From NCBI GenBank assembly GCA_964393835.1, contig CAYMUN010000001.1:1-64000 (forward strand): a stretch of DNA of 64,000 bases, read 5' to 3'. Under the pieces are notes generated by a model, which saw nothing but the letters and a program-made list of their open reading frames with translations, ran no database searches and had not been told where the DNA came from. The position numbers and the translations under genes are program-made. The stretch is from CAYMUN01 sp964393835. Lineage in GTDB: Bacteria > Patescibacteriota > Saccharimonadia > Saccharimonadales > UBA4665. Below, piece after piece: positions 1 through 7,735 of this stretch. The stretch's first letter is position 1. The number at the start of each line of letters is the position of its first letter.

Positions 1-1444
1 CGGCAATATGACCGACAATATCTTTGGGCGTGGCGGCATTGATGACTTTGCGGTAGGGAGTCTCGATGAATCCGTAGTCGTTGACCCGGGCGTAATTAGC
101 CAAGTTCAATACCAGGCCGATGTTGGCGCCCTCAGGCGTCTCGACGGCACAGATGCGGCCATAATGAGTAGCGTGAGCATCACGAACTTCAAAGCCAGCA
201 CGCTCGCGACTCAAACCGCCGGGGCCCATCGAGCTCAGTCGGCGCTTGTGTGCCAACTCAGACAGCGGATTGATCTGATCCATGAACTGGCTCAGCTGAG
301 AGCTGGCAAAGAATTCACGCACCGCCGCTACGATCGGGCGGGCGTTAATCAGCTGCCCGGGGGTTACTGTCTCGATTTCGGACATGCTCATGCGGTCTTT
401 AGTGTTGCGCTCCATGCGCAACAAACCAATCCGGAATTGACGCTGCACCAGCTCGCCAACCAATTTGACCCGGCGATTTGCCAGGCTATCGATGTCGTCA
501 GCTGGTTCTTGGGTATTATTGAGACGAATCAACTCGGCAATGATGGCTTCGATATCCTCGAGACGCATAACGCGATTTTCGAGGGTGTTTGGCACATCGA
601 GATTCAAGCGCTTGTTGATCTTGTAGCGGCCGACCCGGCTGAAATCAAAGCGCTTGTAGTTGTAGAACATATTCTCAATGAGTGACTTGGCGTTATCGAC
701 GGTTGCCAGGTCACCGGGGCGCAGGCGACGATAGACTTCGATGAGCGCGTCATTTTGGCCTTTAGTCGGGTCTTTTTCGAGGGTGACATCAAGATAGCTC
801 TTGGTACCGGTATCGACGTGTTTAAAGATCTCGCGCATTTTGCTTTCGGTAACACCAAGCGCCCGTAACAGCGTCGTGACCGCAATTTTGCGCTTGCGGT
901 CAATCTTGACATACAAGGCGCCGCTGGCGGCGGTCTCAAATTCTAGCCAAGCGCCGCGGCCAGGAATAATCTTGGCACCATATAAGTTAGTCGCGCCGTG
1001 CTGGTCAGACGTAAAGAATACGCCGGCTGAGCGGATCAACTGGCTGACCACCACCCGCTCGGCACCATTGATCACGAAGGTACCACGGCTGGTCATCCAG
1101 GGGAAATCACCCAGGTAAATTTCTTGGTCTTTGACCTCACCGGTAACTTTATTGGTTAGCTCCACGTCGGCTGTCAGCGGAGCTTCGTAACTGACATTGT
1201 TTTCACGGGCTACGGCTTCACTGAGTTTAGGGTCACCAAACCGGTAGTCTTTAAATCGCAGTGATAATTTGCCCCCGGTGTAGTCATCGATTGGACTGAT
1301 TTCGGCCAGTAATTCGCCGAGCCCCTCTTCGACGAACCATTGAAACGACCGGTTTTGATGATCGACGAGATTTGGTAAATCAATCGCGTCGTCCGTGTTA
1401 GTAAAAAATACGCGCTGTGCTTTAGTACTTGGTGCCTTCGCCAT
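1..1444 (-). CDS. rpoB: RNA polymerase subunit beta (3' part outside the window)
   Basis: Beta subunit of the core RNA polymerase. Reading the minus strand from an ATG at 1444 gives an uninterrupted frame to the window edge. It starts MAKAPSTKAQRVFF and contains the rifampicin-pocket block SSQLSQFMDQINPLSEL, then AHKRRLSSMGPGGL and VETPEGANIGL. The residues matching E. coli Asp516, His526 and Ser531 are all present, so no classical rifampicin-resistance substitution is visible; the position equivalent to Asn518 is Ile. No Shine-Dalgarno is obvious; an extended -10 (TGCTAAAAT, 1462-1470) lies just upstream. About the first 480 residues are in the window. rpoC is expected beyond the left edge. 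Identity is certain. Confidence 0.97.
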   Translation of the reverse strand, partial: MAKAPSTKAQRVFFTNTDDAIDLPNLVDHQNRSFQWFVEEGLGELLAEISPIDDYTGGKLSLRFKDYRFGDPKLSEAVARENNVSYEAPLTADVELTNKVTGEVKDQEIYLGDFPWMTSRGTFVINGAERVVVSQLIRSAGVFFTSDQHGATNLYGAKIIPGRGAWLEFETAASGALYVKIDRKRKIAVTTLLRALGVTESKMREIFKHVDTGTKSYLDVTLEKDPTKGQNDALIEVYRRLRPGDLATVDNAKSLIENMFYNYKRFDFSRVGRYKINKRLNLDVPNTLENRVMRLEDIEAIIAELIRLNNTQEPADDIDSLANRRVKLVGELVQRQFRIGLLRMERNTKDRMSMSEIETVTPGQLINARPIVAAVREFFASSQLSQFMDQINPLSELAHKRRLSSMGPGGLSRERAGFEVRDAHATHYGRICAVETPEGANIGLVLNLANYARVNDYGFIETPYRKVINAATPKDIVGHIA

Positions 1445-1461
1445 AAGCAATGAGATCCCCT

Positions 1462-1470
1462 ATTTTAGCA
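1462..1470 (-). promoter_or_regulatory. Possible extended -10 of the rpoB promoter
   Basis: The minus strand reads TGCTAAAAT, an extended -10 element. It would start transcription about 10 nt before the rpoB ATG. No convincing -35 hexamer is found at 16-18 nt. No ribosomal protein gene lies immediately upstream, so rpoB appears to begin its own transcript here. Confidence 0.35.
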
Positions 1471-1645
1471 TTGGTATTAGTGGTAGGTGTACGCCAAAAA
1501 AGCGCCACCCTTTCTGTTATGTCATCGTGTACGGTTTTTGTTATTTTTTGGATTCGGCCGAAGATCCTAAGCATGGGGATGTTGTGCTAAATGATAAGCG
1601 CCCCAGCTTACACTACTTCTTGCATAGTAGTATGGGTCAAGCCTG

Positions 1646-1888
1646 TTACTGTGTCAAGCCTGAATTGGGATCAAAGTTGACTGGGGGCTGCTCAGACCGT
1701 GCCTCAAGGGCGCTCGCCAAGACGGCAGCACCAGCGAGAGTTCCTAGAAACTCCGGGTCACCCCGCAATAAGGCCTGCAGCGTCGGATCATCTTCTGTTA
1801 GAGCACTGATTGCTTCATCACGAAGTTCCGCCATCGAAGGCTCTCGTGTCGGATGCCATATTTCTCTAATCACACCAAACACTCTCAT
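1646..1888 (-). CDS. Small protein of unknown function
   Basis: An 80-residue frame with an ATG at 1888 preceded by GGAG at a 7-nt spacing, so translation is plausible. The protein is acidic, with no membrane segment, no cysteine cluster and no motif I recognise. It stands alone between rpoB and clpP on the same strand; whether it is cotranscribed with either is unclear. Its real status rests mainly on the ribosome binding site and the absence of a competing gene. Confidence 0.5.
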   Translation of the reverse strand: MRVFGVIREIWHPTREPSMAELRDEAISALTEDDPTLQALLRGDPEFLGTLAGAAVLASALEARSEQPPVNFDPNSGLTQ

Positions 1889-1984
1889 CCGTCAACTCCA
1901 GCTTCTACCAATCTTACATTACTATTTGGATTTAGTTATAAATATAACAGGTATTACCCTATAAATCAAGCCCCGACAGGCGGT

Positions 1985-2584
1985 TTAGTTTTGCAGCTTT
2001 GCCGGGCTCTCTATGACAGCATCAACGATACCGTAAGCTTTGGCTTCTTGGGCGCTCAGCCATTTGTCGCGCTCCATGTCTTCATGTATTTTGGAGGCTT
2101 TTTGGCCGGTGTTTTTAGCCATAATCTCCTCCAGCAATTTCTTGACGCGCAGAGATTCTTTAAGGTCAATCTCTTGATCAGTGACCTTGCCCGCCGTACC
2201 AGAAGAAGGCTGGTGAATCATCACCGTGGAGTGCGGTAAGGCAAAACGCTTGCCCTTGGTGCCGCTACTCAGCAGAAAGGCCGCGGCTGATGCCTGGACG
2301 CCGATGCCGACCGTCTGGATGTCATTGCTGACATACTGCATGGTGTCATAAATCGCTAAGGCATCGTACACATGCCCGCCCGGACTATTAATGTAGAAAT
2401 ATATGTCTTTTTTGGCATCCTCGGATTGGAGGAAGAGCAGTTGGGCGACCACGATATTGGCGCTGGCCTCATTGACATCACTGCCGAGAAAGATAATCCG
2501 GTCTTTGAGCAGCCGCGAATAAATATCATAGGCCCGCTCCATCCGGCCGTCGGTTTCAATAACAGTTGGGATTAAAACACTCAT
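1985..2584 (-). CDS. clpP: ATP-dependent Clp protease proteolytic subunit
   Basis: Serine peptidase that forms the double-heptamer proteolytic chamber used by ClpC/ClpX. Counting from MSVLIP, the triad is Ser99 (GVQASAAAF), His124 (VMIHQP) and Asp173 (MERDKW), and the oxyanion segment is INSPGG at 65-70. Length (199 residues) is normal. An in-frame ATG two codons earlier (2590) exists, but the predicted transcription start falls at about 2584-2586, which leaves the ATG at 2584 as the first usable codon of a leaderless mRNA. The gene has its own strong promoter buried in a CIRCE operator, so it can be induced separately from tig just upstream. The unfoldase partner ClpC is encoded at 18411-20891. 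Confidence 0.95.
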   Translation of the reverse strand: MSVLIPTVIETDGRMERAYDIYSRLLKDRIIFLGSDVNEASANIVVAQLLFLQSEDAKKDIYFYINSPGGHVYDALAIYDTMQYVSNDIQTVGIGVQASAAAFLLSSGTKGKRFALPHSTVMIHQPSSGTAGKVTDQEIDLKESLRVKKLLEEIMAKNTGQKASKIHEDMERDKWLSAQEAKAYGIVDAVIESPAKLQN

Positions 2585-2592
2585 TACCATCC

Positions 2593-2630
2593 AGTATAAA
2601 AAATTAGCACTCGCCTGTCAAGAGTGCCAA
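2593..2630 (-). promoter_or_regulatory. clpP promoter overlapped by a CIRCE (HrcA) operator
   Basis: On the minus strand TTGACA (2616-2621) and TATACT (2593-2598) are separated by exactly 17 nt. The -35 hexamer lies in the 9-nt spacer of an inverted repeat TTGGCACTC-N9-GAGTGCTAA (2604-2630), one mismatch from the CIRCE consensus bound by the heat-shock repressor HrcA. The same architecture recurs upstream of clpC. Binding would cover the -35 and so block initiation. Confidence 0.9.
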
Positions 2631-2639
2631 ATTAGCCTG

Positions 2640-3923
2640 TTACTTGCTAGCGTAGGCGCGAAGTTTATCCAGGGTTTTTTCGGTTAGGAGGCGACTCTGG
2701 ATGTCACGGCGGTTTTCGGGCTTGTCTAACTCGGCCTGCATGGCCGCGTCGGTATATTGGCCTTTAAGCAGCTGGATACGCAGATCGACTTCATCGTCAG
2801 TAACGGTGATGTGTTCTCTTTCGGCAATTTCACCAAGAATCAAACCGGCTTTGACACGCAGTTCGGCAGCCGGACGTTGCTTTTCCTGGTGTTCTTCGGC
2901 TGTCACACCTTCGGCGTCCAGATGTTCTTGCCAGGTTTGGCCGCGATAGGCGGTGTTACGCTTTTCCTCTTCCTCTATGCGGGCAATTTCTTCGTCTACT
3001 AAGGATAGTGGGATAGCCGCTTGGCTTTTTTCGGCAATTTTTTGGAGTAGTTCATTGTCAAAGGCCCGTTCGGCTTCTTGCTTCTTTTCGGCCATGAGCT
3101 GCTTTTTGATATCGGCTTTAAGCTCTGCTAAAGATTTGAAGGGGCCGATGCTAGAGGCAAAGTCGTCGTCAAGTTTAGCCAGTTTGAGCTCTTGGACGCT
3201 GGCAGCCGTAACTTCGAACCTCACTTTGCGGTTTTGCAGCTCCGGGGCGCCGTAGTCTTTAGGAAAGTTGAGGTTGAAACTCTTGGTAGCACCGGACTTA
3301 ATACCGATTAATTCCTCCTCAAACCCCGGAATGAAAGATTTGCTACCCAGCACTAACGGATAGTCGCTGCCGTCAGCGCCATCAATTGGTTGCTTAGTCT
3401 TAGCGTCAGTACCCTTAAAATCGATGATGACCTCGTCGCCGACTTTGGCAGCCCGCTGTACTTCGGTTTTAGTGGCACCGCGCTGACGGAGATTATCCAG
3501 AACGGTAGTGACTTCACCGGCCGTGACCTCCGGTTTTTTACGCTCCAGCTTGATAGTTTTGTAGTCGCCGAGCTTGATATCGCCGACAATTTCGACCTCG
3601 GCCGTAAACTCAACAGTGCTAAAAGGTACAAATTTAGTTACTTCGATTTTTGGCTGAGCTACCGGGCGCAAATTTTCCTGCTGGACAGCCATGATGAAAT
3701 ATTGATTGATGGCCTGATCCAGGAATTCTGTTTGCAGCAGGGCTGGATCGAGTTGCTTTTCGAGTAAATTGGACGGAGCCTTGCCAGACCGGAAGCCGGG
3801 TACTTTGACATTGTGGCTGAGCTTGCCCAGTACCGCTTCTTTAATAGCGTTAATGGCCGTTTGGTCGGCCGCAATCGTCAGTTTGACGCTGGTGGGTGAA
3901 ACTTGCTCGCGGGTAATCTGCAT
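2640..3923 (-). CDS. tig: Trigger factor, ribosome-associated chaperone and prolyl isomerase
   Basis: A 427-residue protein with the standard three-part layout: an N-terminal ribosome-binding domain carrying GFRSGKAP (residues 44-51), a central FKBP-like isomerase domain (about 150-245, with PGFEEELIGIKSG), and a long helical C-terminal chaperone domain rich in Glu, Lys and Ala. It binds nascent chains at the ribosomal tunnel exit. The tig-clpP order is conserved in many bacteria. Its promoter fits TTGGCA (3955-3960), 17 nt, TAAGAT (3932-3937), whose -10 ends 8 nt before the ATG, predicting a near-leaderless message. Confidence 0.95.
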   Translation of the reverse strand: MQITREQVSPTSVKLTIAADQTAINAIKEAVLGKLSHNVKVPGFRSGKAPSNLLEKQLDPALLQTEFLDQAINQYFIMAVQQENLRPVAQPKIEVTKFVPFSTVEFTAEVEIVGDIKLGDYKTIKLERKKPEVTAGEVTTVLDNLRQRGATKTEVQRAAKVGDEVIIDFKGTDAKTKQPIDGADGSDYPLVLGSKSFIPGFEEELIGIKSGATKSFNLNFPKDYGAPELQNRKVRFEVTAASVQELKLAKLDDDFASSIGPFKSLAELKADIKKQLMAEKKQEAERAFDNELLQKIAEKSQAAIPLSLVDEEIARIEEEEKRNTAYRGQTWQEHLDAEGVTAEEHQEKQRPAAELRVKAGLILGEIAEREHITVTDDEVDLRIQLLKGQYTDAAMQAELDKPENRRDIQSRLLTEKTLDKLRAYASK

Positions 3924-3931
3924 AAGACCCT

Positions 3932-3960
3932 ATCTTAACAGGTACCGCCCGGCCTGCCAA
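3932..3960 (-). promoter_or_regulatory. tig promoter
   Basis: Minus strand TTGGCA, 17-nt spacer, TAAGAT. It overlaps the end of the preceding membrane-protein gene and gives trigger factor its own transcript. Confidence 0.55.
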
Positions 3961-3965
3961 CCCCG

Positions 3966-4430
3966 TTAGCGCAGCCAGGGCGTCAGCAGCACGCAAGCGC
4001 CGGCAAACCAGGCGACTTCGACAACAGCGCCAATCGGTTTATGAAACCACTGGATATCCTCTGCGAATTGCACGAATTTTGGAGGTTGCCAGCTTTTGTT
4101 AGATCGGGCCCGCACAAATCGTTTGAGTTCCATGAAATCGGGCGCGGCAGCCAAAAAAGCACACAGAGCCACCAGCGGCCAATGGATGGGCTGCCGCACG
4201 GCCAACAACACCACTAAAGAAAAACAAAGCAGCGCGTCTATATATAACAAACGACGAAATTTTTTGCTGCTGACCCACTCGACAACTGACAGGCGTCTAA
4301 AATCAGCGTCATAGTGCGGGATCGCGTCACATGCGAAATGCGACACCAAGGCCAGTGGCAGCGCTATCGCTGGCTCTGATACGGTTAAACCGATGAGCGC
4401 GCCTGTCAGCGCATGATTAATAGCTCTCAC
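3966..4430 (-). CDS. Membrane-bound metal-dependent hydrolase-like protein
   Basis: A 154-residue integral membrane protein with about three or four hydrophobic segments. Near the N-terminus the pattern NHALTGALIG followed by SHFACDAIPHYD places His and Asp residues as in the YdjM/DUF457 type of putative inner-membrane metal-dependent hydrolases; this family link is a recognition by pattern, not a proven assignment. It starts with GTG at 4430, overlapping the hisS stop in a GTGA arrangement, so it is translationally coupled to hisS. No substrate can be proposed. Confidence 0.7.
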   Translation of the reverse strand: MRAINHALTGALIGLTVSEPAIALPLALVSHFACDAIPHYDADFRRLSVVEWVSSKKFRRLLYIDALLCFSLVVLLAVRQPIHWPLVALCAFLAAAPDFMELKRFVRARSNKSWQPPKFVQFAEDIQWFHKPIGAVVEVAWFAGACVLLTPWLR

Positions 4431-5737
4431 GGCGCCCGCCGAGAATCCTTCATTATTTTTATGAGTGCCTCTAACCTACCTGATTGCTCGGTGCCACTAG
4501 TCAGGTTTTTGAGTTTGAATTGGCCGGTTTGGAGCTCGGTTTCACCGATAATTACCGCCTGGTCGACGGCTTTTTTAGCAGCAGTTTTGAATTGGTCGCC
4601 AATCTTTTTACCACTGAGATCGACCGCGACATTGAAGCCGGCGGCGCGCAATTCAGCGATCGGCTTTTGGGCCAGCTCCGTCACCTCACCGACTAAAACC
4701 ACGTAGACATCGGTTTCCGGAACGAATTTTGGCAATAAATGATGCAGCTCTAAAAAGTTAGCCAAGGTCACGTCGCCCCATCCAAAGCCGACAGTCGGCA
4801 CCGGCGCCACACCAAACAGGCCAACTAATCCGTCATAACGACCGCCGCCGAGCATTGAACGATTATTGTCAGGATGCTTGTCAAAGACTTCAAAGACGAT
4901 GTCAGTGTAGTAGTCAAAGCCGCGCATGATGGTGGGATCAAAGCGGGCGTTTTTAACCCCGGCAACAGCTAGGCGCTTCAGCAACTGCTCCAGCTCCTGG
5001 GCAGCGGGAAGTTGCCGGAGTTGTGGCGGCAACTGGGCTAACTTTTTAACGTCAAGTATGGCCAGTAACTTTTCGACCACTCCTGTCTCTCGCGCTTTAG
5101 GGCTAATAGCCTGGTCGACTTTGCTGATAAAATCACTGCGGGACATTTTGGTCATACGATCGATTAACTTAGTGACGTCATGGCGTTCCTTTTGGTTTAG
5201 ACCGAGGTAGTCGCCTAAGGCGAAATCCATTAGTTGACGGCTGCTAAGCCCGATTTCGTACATGTCAGGTTGAGCGCCAAATGACCGGAACATGGCATCG
5301 ACAAGCGCGATGATCTCGTATTCGGCCTCGATCCCTGCCACTCCAAAAATATCGACGTTGAGTTGCCAGTGTTCACGCAGCCGGCCGCGCTGCGGCCGCT
5401 CATAGCGCCACAGGTTAGGAATGCTGTACCAGCGGAGCGGATAGCCCAATTGCTGCCGCTTAGCTGCAACCATCCGGCTGACCGTAGGAGTCATTTCCGG
5501 TCGAATCACGACTTTACGACCCCCACGATCCTCAAAGGCATAGGTCTGCTCGCTGACTATCTCCTCACCGGTTTTAGCTAAATAGATCTCGAGCGGCTCC
5601 AGGATTGGCGCGTCATACTCCTCATAGCCAAATCGCTCGACCACTTCGCGCAGCTTGCCAAACATGTATTTTTGCAGCCGCTTATCCTCCGGGTAAAAAT
5701 CCCGCGCGCCTTTATATGGTTGGGTCGATAGTGCCAT
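4427..5737 (-). CDS. hisS: Histidyl-tRNA synthetase
   Basis: Class II aminoacyl-tRNA synthetase charging tRNA-His. The 436 residues include motif 2 (YSIPNLWRYERPQRGR), the histidine-A signature RGFDYYTDIVFE and motif 3 GGGRYDGLVGLFG, followed by a typical anticodon-binding domain. The phenylalanine normally preceding the motif 2 arginine is Trp here. A GGAGG (5744-5748) sits 6 nt before the ATG. Directly upstream is TATAAT (5749-5754), which as a -10 box would put the start of transcription inside the leader and exclude the GGAGG from the mRNA; the two signals compete and I cannot say which is used. Confidence 0.95.
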   Translation of the reverse strand: MALSTQPYKGARDFYPEDKRLQKYMFGKLREVVERFGYEEYDAPILEPLEIYLAKTGEEIVSEQTYAFEDRGGRKVVIRPEMTPTVSRMVAAKRQQLGYPLRWYSIPNLWRYERPQRGRLREHWQLNVDIFGVAGIEAEYEIIALVDAMFRSFGAQPDMYEIGLSSRQLMDFALGDYLGLNQKERHDVTKLIDRMTKMSRSDFISKVDQAISPKARETGVVEKLLAILDVKKLAQLPPQLRQLPAAQELEQLLKRLAVAGVKNARFDPTIMRGFDYYTDIVFEVFDKHPDNNRSMLGGGRYDGLVGLFGVAPVPTVGFGWGDVTLANFLELHHLLPKFVPETDVYVVLVGEVTELAQKPIAELRAAGFNVAVDLSGKKIGDQFKTAAKKAVDQAVIIGETELQTGQFKLKNLTSGTEQSGRLEALIKIMKDSRRAP

Positions 5738-5799
5738 GGTTAACCTCCATTATAGTTGATGTTTTAAGAAATGCGTTCACTAGATTTAAGCATGTCACT

Positions 5800-5823
5800 A
5801 AAAACGCCGGAGCGATGTCCGGC
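5800..5823 (-). terminator. Intrinsic terminator of the coiled-coil gene
   Basis: On the minus strand GCCGGA (5818-5823) pairs perfectly with TCCGGC (5806-5811) across a 6-nt loop, followed by G and a run of T residues. It lies 20-45 nt past the stop of the heptad-repeat gene and before hisS, so it separates the two transcripts. Confidence 0.75.
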
Positions 5824-5844
5824 AGGATATGTCGATGGTGCTGG

Positions 5845-6243
5845 TCAGGCTGTCTTGCGGTGGAGCGCGGCAATGTCTATGGCGTGATGCTCGACGATGT
5901 CATGAGTGGTGTCAAGCTTGGTCTCTAGGCGATCCATGCGGATATCCATCTGGTCGAAACGTTTGTCCATGGTGTCGAAGCGTTGATCCATTCTGTCGAA
6001 GCGTTTGTCGATTGTTTCGAAGCGTTGATCCATGATTTCGAAGCGTTTTTCAACTTTTGTGAACTGCTCGGAAATGAGCTCCAGGGCGTCGCCAACGATC
6101 TCGCCAACGGTGTCTCCAACGATTATGGGAACCCGGTCGTTAATTATTGCTGTCACGATGCCAGGAACCTTGGCGTCGATCACCCGTCCGACGATTTCTT
6201 CGATGTCCTGTTTGGTGGCTGGCTGGGCTGTTATGGCTGTCAT
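5845..6243 (-). CDS. Heptad-repeat coiled-coil protein of unknown function
   Basis: Starting at the ATG at 6243 the protein has 132 residues. Residues 1-60 are a mixed helical domain (KQDIEEIVGR near the start). Residues 64-112 are seven near-perfect heptads of the form K/Q-R-F-D/E-x-M/I-D, predicting a long parallel coiled coil. The repetition is visible in the DNA as well (5908-6054). The frame stays open to 6294, but a TATAGT -10 box ends exactly 6 nt before the chosen ATG, with TTGAAA 18 nt upstream of it, so the mRNA should be leaderless. No catalytic motif. Proteins with such repeats often tether or measure distance; the role here is unknown. Confidence 0.75.
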   Translation of the reverse strand: MTAITAQPATKQDIEEIVGRVIDAKVPGIVTAIINDRVPIIVGDTVGEIVGDALELISEQFTKVEKRFEIMDQRFETIDKRFDRMDQRFDTMDKRFDQMDIRMDRLETKLDTTHDIVEHHAIDIAALHRKTA

Positions 6244-6394
6244 GATGCTACTATACCTCCGTTTTGTACATGGTTTCAAAGGTAGAATACACAATAGATC
6301 TTAAATTTTTCTTAAATCTGGCGAGATTGTTATTGGGCGGACTCGCCGGCATGCTCCTTATTTGTCGCAATAGTGCAGCTTGATCCAAGCTAAA

Positions 6395-6994
6395 TTAATT
6401 AAACTTTATAGATGCGACAATACCATCAAATGTATCACCGTACGGTGCCTGAGCGTATTTATCTTTATCGAGCGACAGGTTGTAGCTTACGCCGCCTTTG
6501 TAGAATTGGATCCCGTGTCCAGAGTCACGGTCGTACTCCAGAGCTTCAACACCGCCTACGGTAATGGTTTTTTTGGCGGTTAGTCCCTTACCTAGATCGC
6601 TATTGGCAAACTGCTGTATATTGCCTATTAGTGTAGCTCGGTCTCTCAGCAGCAGGATTTCGGCACCAGATTTTATCACCTCGCCCATGTTGGACTCAAC
6701 GACCGTGCCGGGTGCTCGCAGCCTTAGCGAATAAAATCCGTAGTCCGTGGTAGTATCCAGAGTCTCCCAGCCGGAGGGATAGCTAAAAGTAAATCCCAGC
6801 TCAGGATGAGAAAAGGTCTTATGGGCGGAATCGGCCACAGCCGCCCTGCTGGTGTTATTTGATGTCGCGGCTGGAACGGCAACGGGTTTTTTGTTGGCAT
6901 TCCATACGTACCAGCCCGCAAATGATATAAACGATACTATCAATAGGATTAGCAGCCCCTCGATGAGAGTAATGCCCTTTTGTTCCAGCTTCAT
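6395..6994 (-). CDS. Type IV pilin-like protein with a lipoprotein/PsbP-like outer domain
   Basis: A 199-residue protein whose N-terminus, MKLEQKG then ITLIEGLLILLIVSF, matches a type III signal: short basic leader, glycine at -1, glutamate at +5 and a hydrophobic helix. The exported part contains FTFSYPSGW, a motif of PsbP-like beta-sandwich domains, and no disulfide pair. A second gene with the same plan lies at 42404-43084, and a PilB-like ATPase at 27028-28635. Likely a minor pilin or surface-exposed protein processed by a prepilin peptidase encoded elsewhere. A TATAAT box at 7013-7018 gives a leader of about 12 nt. Confidence 0.75.
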   Translation of the reverse strand: MKLEQKGITLIEGLLILLIVSFISFAGWYVWNANKKPVAVPAATSNNTSRAAVADSAHKTFSHPELGFTFSYPSGWETLDTTTDYGFYSLRLRAPGTVVESNMGEVIKSGAEILLLRDRATLIGNIQQFANSDLGKGLTAKKTITVGGVEALEYDRDSGHGIQFYKGGVSYNLSLDKDKYAQAPYGDTFDGIVASIKFN

Positions 6995-7092
6995 TTTATT
7001 TACCCCGCATAAATTATACGCACCATAACGCTACTGTTTACTGCGCCTGCACTCCAATGTATACCAAATGTACATATTCAGCTCACCTTGAG

Positions 7093-7177
7093 TGGTGCGG
7101 ATGAGAGGACTTGAACCTCCACGCCTTTGGGGCACTAGTTCCTAAAACTAGCGTGTCTACCATTCCACCACATCCGC
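7093..7177 (-). tRNA. tRNA-Leu (anticodon UAG)
   Basis: Minus-strand cloverleaf of 85 nt including an encoded CCA. The acceptor stem GCGGATG pairs with CATCCGC, the discriminator is A, and CCA follows directly. The anticodon stem CTAGT/ACTAG encloses TTTAGGA with anticodon TAG. A short variable arm (GCCCCAAAGGCG region) and a T arm with GGTTCAAGTCC complete it. It reads CUN leucine codons. It lies alone between rsmD and the pilin-like gene. Confidence 0.97.
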
Positions 7178-7201
7178 GCGGGTAGTCAGTACCGAAGTAT
7201 T

Positions 7202-7735
7202 TTAGCTAATTTTTTGATAAAAGACCAGCTGGGCGTCGCCGTAGTTTTTAGTGTGGACTGGCGTGAGGCTTTCAAACTTCAGCGGCTGTTCTTTGCCTGG
7301 CCAAGACAGTACCAGGGTGCCACCATCGGCCAAATGGCGCGGCAGACTTTTAAGATCACGGTACGGTACGTTGTCGTAGGGCGGATCGACCAGTATCAAA
7401 TCAAAAAACTGGGCTTGATGCCGGGTCGACCAAGCGCCGGCAAAGGCCCGGATGGCCTTGATGCGGTCTTGGATGCCGAGAGACTCGAGATTGGCAGCAA
7501 TGATGGCGTGGGCGCCTTTGTCGACTTCTATAGCTACGGCGCTCTGGGCACCGCGGCTGATGGCTTCGATTGCCAGGGCGCCGCTGCCGGCAAAGGCATC
7601 CAGCACTGTCAGGCCTTTTATATCACCGAGTACGCCAAAAATCGCACCGCGAGCTTTTTCGCTCATCGGGTGGGTGCGATGGCCATGAGGGCTCATAAAA
7701 GTCCGGCCGCCGAGGTAGCCGGAGATAACTCTCAT
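7202..7735 (-). CDS. rsmD: 16S rRNA (guanine-966-N2)-methyltransferase
   Basis: A 177-residue class I SAM-dependent methyltransferase. It has the SAM-binding motif DAFAGSGALAIEA (about 45-57), an acidic motif II residue in IEVDKG, and the amino-methylating DPPY signature (LILVDPPYD). These and the N-terminal RVISG, with a GR loop, identify the RsmD family, which methylates G966 of 16S rRNA late in 30S assembly. Its ATG overlaps the stop of the upstream PLC-like gene by 4 nt, so it is the last gene of a recG-led operon. Confidence 0.92.
   Translation of the reverse strand: MRVISGYLGGRTFMSPHGHRTHPMSEKARGAIFGVLGDIKGLTVLDAFAGSGALAIEAISRGAQSAVAIEVDKGAHAIIAANLESLGIQDRIKAIRAFAGAWSTRHQAQFFDLILVDPPYDNVPYRDLKSLPRHLADGGTLVLSWPGKEQPLKFESLTPVHTKNYGDAQLVFYQKIS

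Noticed and set aside
300..340. Rifampicin resistance substitution in rpoB
   Set aside because: The main resistance positions match sensitive enzymes; only the weakly constrained Asn518 equivalent differs.
8..685. Long plus-strand open frame at the left edge
   Set aside because: It is antisense to rpoB, whose minus-strand translation gives unmistakable RNA polymerase motifs.
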